From Apostichopus japonicus (taxonomy: Eukaryota > Echinodermata > Holothuroidea > Aspidochirotida > Stichopodidae), in assembly GCF_037975245.1 (NCBI RefSeq), contig NC_092562.1, forward strand, positions 5,689,501-5,753,500: DNA of 64,000 nucleotides. The letters run 5' to 3'. The notes under the pieces were generated by a model. The model worked only from the letters and a program-made list of their open reading frames with translations. It was not told the DNA's origin and searched no databases. Below are positions 57,865-64,000 of the stretch, piece by piece; position 1 is the first letter of the stretch; each line of letters opens with the position of its first letter. The translations under genes and the position numbers were made by a program.

Positions 57865-58042
57865 TTAGTCGACAAAGTCTTCAATAATGATATCCTCTTC
57901 TCTGCTACCGGAGAGTGCATCCACCTGTTCAGATACAATCTCTGGTTTATGAAGGTTTCGTCTAGTTTGCGAGCTTGGGATGGAATCCTCATCATATTCA
58001 TCTTGTTCTAAGTCTTTCTCATCTAACCTCCGACCCAGATGT
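57865..58042 (-). CDS. RAD17: RAD17 exon, C-terminal tail and stop
   Basis: Acceptor GTTTTGTTTTAG. It encodes HLGRRLDEKDLEQDEYDEDS, the only SQ motif, and the acidic end REEDIIIEDFVD. The residues after the IIIED core are few, so the serine/threonine-containing end seen in the human tail is not present in the same form. Confidence 0.9.
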
Positions 58043-61000
58043 CTAAAACAAAACAAAACAGTCGGGGAATAGTTTAGTTTTTACGAAAGTTAGCAACATC
58101 TAGCACATAAATTGCAGAGACAACAACACTGTTAACTTATCACTTCTCAGGAATTAGAAGACATACCCAGTATTGAAGTGCTGCAATGCAAAATAGCCAA
58201 CTTCTTGAAGAAAGGAAATCTGAGCTGAAAAGGTAGAAGAATGAAGAAAGAAAAACAAAACAAAATTAGTTTGAAGCTGTTATGTGCATTTCAAACTATT
58301 AGTCTTTGCTACAATTTCTTTACTTATTATTCATGAGCTGGACTGAAGTTTGGTCGAACGAAGTTGGTCAGCGTGCCGTTTGGATGCTGCTAGTTGAGGC
58401 TAGCAGTGATTATCAGACTAGAAATGTTTACAAAATGTGTTAGATAATTTGTTGTTGTTTGGTTCCATGTAGTTATAATGTTGTTAATTGTATAACAGGA
58501 TCTGCCAACCACCGAATCAGACTGCTAACCTGTGTGACTGCGAAACAATTTGGTTTTAATCAGAGACTGTTGTAGTTACATCCGGGCACAGTAGTAAGTT
58601 ATTATTATATGATCTTTAATATATGTCATTGTAGTTAGCTTTACAAATTTCTCCTTATGTAATGCATAATGTAGGATGCCAATTTAGATGTGATTGTGGT
58701 TCCATGATTTGTCTTACCATTAAATTGAGGGCACTATATCATAATGTGATGAGGCAAGCCTGCCTGTAGTAAATTATAATCAGATGTTTTAGGGTAAATT
58801 GTTTCAAATGGGTTTGTTGAGTTAAAGAAATACTTAATTTAATGTTATGAGGTTGTTTCTAGTGAGTAATACTCGATGACTTTAAGAACGTTCACTCAAA
58901 ATGCTTCTTAATCATCCTTTAAAGAAATGAATTGGTGATCAATTAAACGGTCTCTCACTCATTAAGTCGGACTGTAATTGTGTGCTACTATCTTCATCTT
59001 TGTTCAATCCTCTTCCAATATCTTTAGAAGATACATATAACGTGACAATCATTTAACCAATCACATTAACAAAGTTTTATGATTGTTTGTTGTGTGAGTT
59101 ACCAGTCTCTACCCATGGAATTATGAGACACTTACATTATTGGAAAGTTTGATTAGCCTCATAACCATAGGTTGACAGGTTCCCTGTAGATCAGTGGTTA
59201 TGTGTTGATAGGTACATTTCAAGTGCAGACATTAACCCTTGGCACAGATTATTCCTTTTTGAGACACTAATCCCACTATTTGCTGACAGACACTCTATAA
59301 GTCATTCTTTGTAGTTTCTTAAGTTGCCTTCTCTTTATGTAATTTCCATTTGTTGGTTCGTTGCCTTTTCTTTATAAACCATCAATTCCATTCTTCCATT
59401 AAATCTCTTCATGAAAGATTTCATTGGTGTTTTACGTTGTTCTTATTTCTTAGTGTGTTAATATTGATGTCACAGTGAGGATTGTGTTATTGTCAATGTA
59501 ATTGTTTTGCTTTTATTGACTATTAATGAGAATCTTGTATTGTTTGCATTACTATGTTCACACACCTGAGACACAAAAAGCTCAACTGACCTTAATACAC
59601 TTGCTTAAATAACACAATAATTTTTGTCAACTAAAACTGCTACATGACAACTTGAAGTTGCATAAAACTGAAAGAATATAAGCATCTTTAAAATAAGAGT
59701 GCCAAGTATGTGGAAACAGGCACCTGGATCATGAAGCGGGACGTTCGCTAATGCTAGAAATGGGATGACCTGCGTCTGTAGGTCAACAGGTGTACAGCCT
59801 TCCCCAATAAAGAGAGCTTTTGAGGTGGCACATCTATCTTGGTACTGCGGCAGAACAAGAAACAAGAGCAAATGGAGTAAATGATCTGTTAACTTTCAAA
59901 ATAACAGACATGCATAAGTATGTTAAATCTTTATCACATTAGAATCAAATTGTGGTTTAGTAAAGGATGTGAAACTCTTATGTGGCTGTCACGACCACCC
60001 AAAAAAAAAAAAAAATATTGTGAGGTCACCAAACTCAAAGACTATGCACGTTTTTTACTGTACTGCCTATTGCATGAGATATTAGTTCATTGAGGGCCTT
60101 AAGTCTTTGACAAACCTCATGACTGGCTTATTATACAACCACCAGCTTACCACAATGGTTATTACTTGCCCATCACTAGAAATTTATTTTGATATTATTT
60201 CAACGCATACTCATAGTCATTGTTGAATGAAATCACTCCCACTGCCCCCAAAACAGTAACCCCCATCAGAAAAATTTAAACGTAACAGCAGTAGATTCTT
60301 CTTCTGTTTAAATTAGGATAAGATCTCTGTACAAACCTTGCGATTGATTTCGTACCACTCTGGTTTGTGTAATGGCCTCCATCCCCCTCCTGAGGGGACA
60401 TTGTGAAACCTTCTGGCAGTATTATGGTGTATCAAACCTCTGGTGGCAATGGATGATGAATATTGATTCAAGATGGATCGGTGCTGAGGTATACAGATGA
60501 CAAATACTGATAGTTAAAGACTAGAAACAAGACCATGCATTATCGAATATAAACAATAGAGACAAAAACTTGTGCATCAAGTACAGCTTACTTAAGAGAT
60601 GCACACACTGTTTGAAGAAATGTGCATGCACTTCTTCTTGTTATCATTTTAAATGGTTTTGCTGTTATCAACACTTGAATTCAGACTATTTATGTCACTA
60701 TCAAGCATTGTAAGAGAAACGGGTCAACACTTCAGTTCAGATTACTGGTGTAACTGTCGCGCAAGTTAAAAAAGACTAACCAGTCAACACTTGAATTCAG
60801 ACTACTGATGTCACTATCAAGCAATGCAAGAGTAACCAGTCAACACTTGAATTCAGACTAGTTACTGATGTCACTATCAAGCAATGCAAGAGTAACCAGT
60901 CAACACTTGAGTTCAGATTACTGGTGTCACTGTCGAGCAACGTAAGACTAACCAGTCAACACTTGAGTTCAGACTACTGGTGTCACTGTCGAGCAACGTA

Positions 61001-63594
61001 AGACTTACCGGTCAACACTTGAGTTCAGACTATTGGTGTCACTATCAAGCAATGTTAGACTAACTGATCAACTCTTTGAGTTCAGACTAATTAGTCAACA
61101 CTTGAATTCAGACTACTAATGTCACTGTCAAGCAACATAAGACTAACTGGACAGCACTTGAGTTCAGACTACTCGTGTCATTATTGAACACATTAGACTA
61201 ACTGATCAACACTTGAGTTCAGACTAACCGGTCAACACTTGAATTCAAACTCCTGGTGCCACTATGGAGCAACATAAGACTAACCAGTCAATACTTGAGT
61301 TCAGACTACTGGTGTCACTGTCGAGCAACGTAAGACTAACCGGTCAACAATGGAGTTCAGACTTCTGGTCTCACTGCCGAGCTACGTAAGACTAAGTGGT
61401 TGACACTTGAGTTCAGACTACTGGTGTAACTGCCGAGCAACGTAAGACGCACCGGTCAACACTTGAGTTCAGACTACTAGTGTCACTATTGAGCAATGTT
61501 AGAGTAACTGGTCAATACTCCAGTTCAGACTCCTGGTGTCACTGTCGAGCTACTTAAGACTAACCAGTCAACACTTGAGTTCAGACTACTGATGTCACTG
61601 TCGAGCAACATTAGATTAACTGATCAACACCTGAAATCACATTCATTTCATTTGACAAACTGTTTTGAACAAAGACAGACAGTTGGAACATAGACTTGGA
61701 ACATAGCGTTGGAAGTCTGATAGGGTCATTCTAGGATCGTTATCATCAGGTTTGCAATGTTTGAACTGTAAAACAAGGAATAACTTTGAACTCTCTAATA
61801 TGCTTGAAGTGTGAGTTTGCAAGTAGAGGCAAACAAGCAGATCTTACATAGCAAGGCGGGGTCGCTAATATGTATCTTCAAGAAGCTGTTTTATGTTTTA
61901 CCTTGTATAGCATGACGTCCACAGGGTATTTATGGTGGCATTCTCTTAACCTTACACAAGATTCCCAACGGTAAGTCTGTGAGTTTTGCTGGCCATACGT
62001 CCATGTCATATTTTGTCAAAATCAAATAAATGCCACATCCAATACAAATGATCTCCTAAAGGTGATATATGGCTCTTATACTAGCAACACACTTTCACCC
62101 ATATAGACTGGTGGTAACCTGAAAGTTTGGTTCCTATAGCTTTCTTTCTTTACTGGTAACATGTGGCCAAGAATGGCCCAGCCAAATGGCAGTGTGAAAT
62201 CTGCCAATCTGAGGCCATATATCTACATACCAGTACCTCCAATCATCTTTTAGATTTCATTTTTGAAATCTATCGCCAATCTATGGCCAAAACTAGCCCT
62301 TGACAGCGGTTTTCATGACTGTAGAATGTTTAATGAATGATTTATGAGGACTGAAAGTTGGAACTTTGTGATAGGGCATGCTTGGTCACACAAAGTGGGA
62401 GTGGCATCTCAACTTTAAACAGCTGTAACTCAAAAATTACAAGGCTGATGACCATCTAATTTGAGGCCTTCCTAACTCACTGATATCTACAAATGAAGCA
62501 AAAATGTTGCCAAATCAAACTCCTGAAATTTGGTTGATATTGTATGGAGTGACCCACATTGATATGTGCTGTTGAAGCACAATTTCTGTTTAGAAACTTA
62601 AGCTAGATAGCCTACCAGAGGTAGGGTTTAGAGGTAGGGTTTAGAGGTAGGGGTAGAGGCAGGGGAAGAGGTAGGGGAAGGGGAAGAGGTAGGGGAAGAG
62701 GTAGGGGTAGGGGAAGAGGTAGGGGTAGAGGCAGGGGAAGAGGTAGGGGTAGAGGAAGAGGCAGGGGTAGAGGCAGGGGAAGAGGTATAGGCAGGGGAAG
62801 AGGTAGGGGAAGAGGTATAGGCAGGGGAAGAGGTAGGGGTAGAGGCAGGGGAAGAGGTAGGGGAAGAGGTAGGGGAAGAGGTAGGGGTAGAGGCAGGGGA
62901 AGAGGCAGGGGAAGAGGTAGGGGATGAGGTAGGGGTATAGGCAGGGGAAGAGGTAGGGGTAGAGGAAGAGGTAGGGGTAGAGGCAGGGGAAGAGGTAGAG
63001 GCAGGGGAAGAGGTAGAGGCAGGGGAAGAGGTAGGGGAAGAGGTATAGGCAGGGGAAGAGGTAGGGGTAGAGGAAGAGGTAGGGGAAGAGGTAGGGGAAG
63101 AGGTAGGGGAAGAGGTAGGGGTAGAGGCAGGGGAAGAGGTAGGGGTAGAGGCAGGGGAAGAGTTAGGGGTAGGGGAAGAGGTAGGAGAAGGGGAAGAGGT
63201 AGGGGAGAGGTATTGATAGGGGAAGAGGTAGGGTAGAGGAAGAGGTAGGGGTAACAAAGAGGAGAGAGAAGGAAGTGAAGTGAATTCCCTTGCCTCTCCC
63301 ACAGGGGGTTCAGTAGGCACATTTGAGGGCAATCAGATGATAAGAATAGTAAATAGAAAGAGCGACTAACAAAAATGAGTTCCCTGTCACTTCAAACTAA
63401 AGAAATGAATCTATCCAGAAGCTGAAAACCAGCCACCATGGACTAACCTCCCATTGACAGGTCAGGTGATCTGCTTCACTAAACCGTTGTGCGACAGCTG
63501 CTACATCATCAATCTCATCGAAAAATTCAAGGTAATTTTGATGAAGGTACAAGGTAAAATTTTCGCTTGTCATGTGAGTTCGTTCAACAATACT
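57865..63594 (-). CDS. RAD17: RAD17 checkpoint clamp loader, C-terminal five exons (5' part outside window)
   Basis: Coding order: 63594-63448, 60483-60337, 59844-59724, 58224-58167, 58042-57865 (stop TAA 57867-57865). All junctions are AG/GT and in frame; 216 residues are visible. LYLHQNYLEFFDEIDDVA, QYSSSIATRGLIHHNTAR, RPLHKPEWYEINRK, LQTQVIPFLALANVPL and AQISFLQEVGYFALQHF follow the C-terminal half of animal RAD17 in order. RAD17 replaces RFC1 in a clamp loader that places the RAD9-RAD1-HUS1 ring on damaged chromatin in the nucleus, enabling ATR-CHK1 signalling. The visible part is the helical region after the AAA+ ATPase plus the tail. The tail has one SQ dipeptide (PSSQTRR), a potential ATR site, and ends in EEDIIIEDFVD, like the conserved acidic C-terminus that contacts the clamp. 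The ATPase exons must lie right of the window. Confidence 0.95.
58167..58224 (-). CDS. RAD17: RAD17 exon, QISFLQEVG segment
   Basis: Only 58 nt. Two acceptors are possible, CTTTTCAG|CTCAG and CTCAG|ATTTCC; only the first keeps the frame with the upstream exon (G + CT) and gives AQISFLQEVG, as in other RAD17 proteins. Donor ACTGG|GTATGT. Confidence 0.88.
58225..59723. other. RAD17 intron
   Basis: Unique AT-rich intron DNA. No repeat array, element end or RNA gene is noticed. Confidence 0.55.
59724..59844 (-). CDS. RAD17: RAD17 exon, YQDRCATSKALF segment
   Basis: Acceptor TTCTGCCGCAG, donor CCAG|GTGCCT. It encodes YQDRCATSKALFIGEGCTP and LQTQVIPFLALANVPLHDP, the helical region that follows the HKPEW motif in RAD17. 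Confidence 0.92.
60337..60483 (-). CDS. RAD17: RAD17 exon, SSSIATRG and HKPEW segment
   Basis: Acceptor GTATACCTCAG, donor CGCAAG|GTTTGT; 49 codons, phase 0 at both ends. It carries YSSSIATRGLIHHNTAR and GGGWRPLHKPEWYEINRK, the most conserved stretch of the RAD17 C-terminal half. Confidence 0.94.
60670..61640 (+). repeat. ~56-bp minisatellite in a RAD17 intron, about 17 copies
   Basis: Unit CAGTCAACACTTGAGTTCAG / ACTACTGGTGTCACTGTCGA / GCAACGTAAGACTAAC. Units are quite diverged, with deletions around 61060-61090 and 61200-61230, so the array is old. Confidence 0.85.
61641..62610. other. RAD17 intron, middle part
   Basis: Unique intron sequence between two repeat arrays; no feature recognised. 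Confidence 0.5.
62622..63260. repeat. Purine/pyrimidine-asymmetric minisatellite in a RAD17 intron
   Basis: About 630 bp on the plus strand consist almost only of G and A with rare T and C: hexamers of the type GAGGTA, GGGGTA, GAGGCA, GGGGAA. The RAD17 sense strand is therefore a long pyrimidine tract. Two minus-strand frames of more than 230 codons (Leu-Pro and Ser-Pro-Thr repeats) stay open purely because of composition; neither has splice support and I do not call them genes. Confidence 0.9.
63448..63594 (-). CDS. RAD17: RAD17 exon, YLHQNYLEFFDEIDD segment (first in window)
   Basis: Acceptor TTTTCATTCTAG, donor GGGAG|GTTAGT; 49 codons, phase 0. It encodes SIVERTHMTSENFTLYLHQN and YLEFFDEIDDVAAVAQRFSE then ADHLTCQWE. 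The FxLHQNYxxFFxEIDDV pattern is specific to RAD17 proteins. Confidence 0.94.
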
Positions 63595-64000
63595 CTAGAA
63601 TGAAAAGAAAATTAAGCATTGGAATCCAACTGCTGTACATTAAAGAATAGCTTATGAACAAAAAAGGAAAATTTGATTGTTTAAAGAGTATAACCTTTAA
63701 ATTCAATCTCTTTAAATGCATTTAAGTTTCAGCATTTGCAAAATACCCCTCCTAACAATCTTATCTGTCTGGTATACAGCATGAACATTCAATAGGAATA
63801 CAAGCTTTCACTCACTTTAAAGTAGAATATTAATACTGTCCTTAAAGTTTGTCTGGCTAAATTTCAAAACACTACAGTCCTGGTGATTGTATTTACAAGG
63901 TTTGAAGATTTAGAAATCTAATAATCACCAATCACACTAGGTTCCTTGTATTTACTAAGGTGAATGTACACAAAGCTTTTCTTTTGGAGGTATTAGGTTT
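63595..64000. other. RAD17 intron, right edge of window
   Basis: AT-rich intron sequence upstream (in coding direction) of the first visible exon. No further exon recognised. Confidence 0.5.

Noticed and set aside
62612-63332. Two overlapping minus-strand frames of ~235 codons (Leu-Pro and Ser-Pro-Thr repeats)
   Set aside because: Both are direct translations of the hexamer-like intron repeat; several frames are open at once, and the region lies between proven RAD17 splice sites.

Overview
The window is metazoan nuclear DNA. It has split genes with GT-AG introns, single-copy animal proteins (the RAD17 checkpoint clamp loader, an SLC39-type zinc transporter, a fibronectin-III receptor and a secreted EF-hand protein), APE-type LINE and tRNA-derived SINE sequence, many small terminal-inverted-repeat (TIR) transposons, and an unusually heavy load of minisatellites. 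An invertebrate, perhaps a marine deuterostome such as an echinoderm, fits the mixture, but that placement is inference; the sequence alone does not prove a taxon.

Layout. 1-2.1 kb: a LINE on the minus strand with an uninterrupted endonuclease/reverse-transcriptase frame that runs off the left edge. 2.1-15.5 kb: the 3' part of a plus-strand gene for a single-pass membrane receptor. Eight exons encode four fibronectin-III domains, a transmembrane helix and a short tail with two YxxM motifs. Its introns are filled with minisatellites, one of them apparently built from the 5' half of a glutamine tRNA. 15.6-28 kb: no genes, but a patchwork of hAT-like and TTAA-flanked miniature elements, a 104-bp satellite, a SINE palindrome and a repeated ~100-bp core shared by several element families. 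29.0-30.2 kb: a complete ZIP zinc transporter encoded in one coding exon. 30.2-36.8 kb: intergenic DNA with one hAT and one TTAA miniature element.

36.8-39.5 kb: a complete three-exon minus-strand gene for a 272-residue secreted protein joining collagen-like repeats to two EF-hands. 40.3-46.0 kb: a 5.65-kb foldback transposon with ~1.47-kb inverted arms made of 300-bp units. Its loop carries a 262-codon frame resembling the core of XPG/FEN-type nucleases and a nested hAT element with perfect target-site duplications. 46-57.5 kb: mostly non-coding, with a ~315-bp repeat array and a 64-bp minisatellite. 57.9-63.6 kb: the last five coding exons of RAD17 on the minus strand; the N-terminal AAA+ part lies beyond the right edge. 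One RAD17 intron contains a 56-bp minisatellite and a ~630-bp purine/pyrimidine-asymmetric array.

The host genes are not functionally linked as a pathway. The best candidates for something undescribed are the foldback element with the nuclease-like frame, the tRNA-derived minisatellite, the collagen/EF-hand protein, and the receptor exon whose splice donor has been tandemly copied five times.
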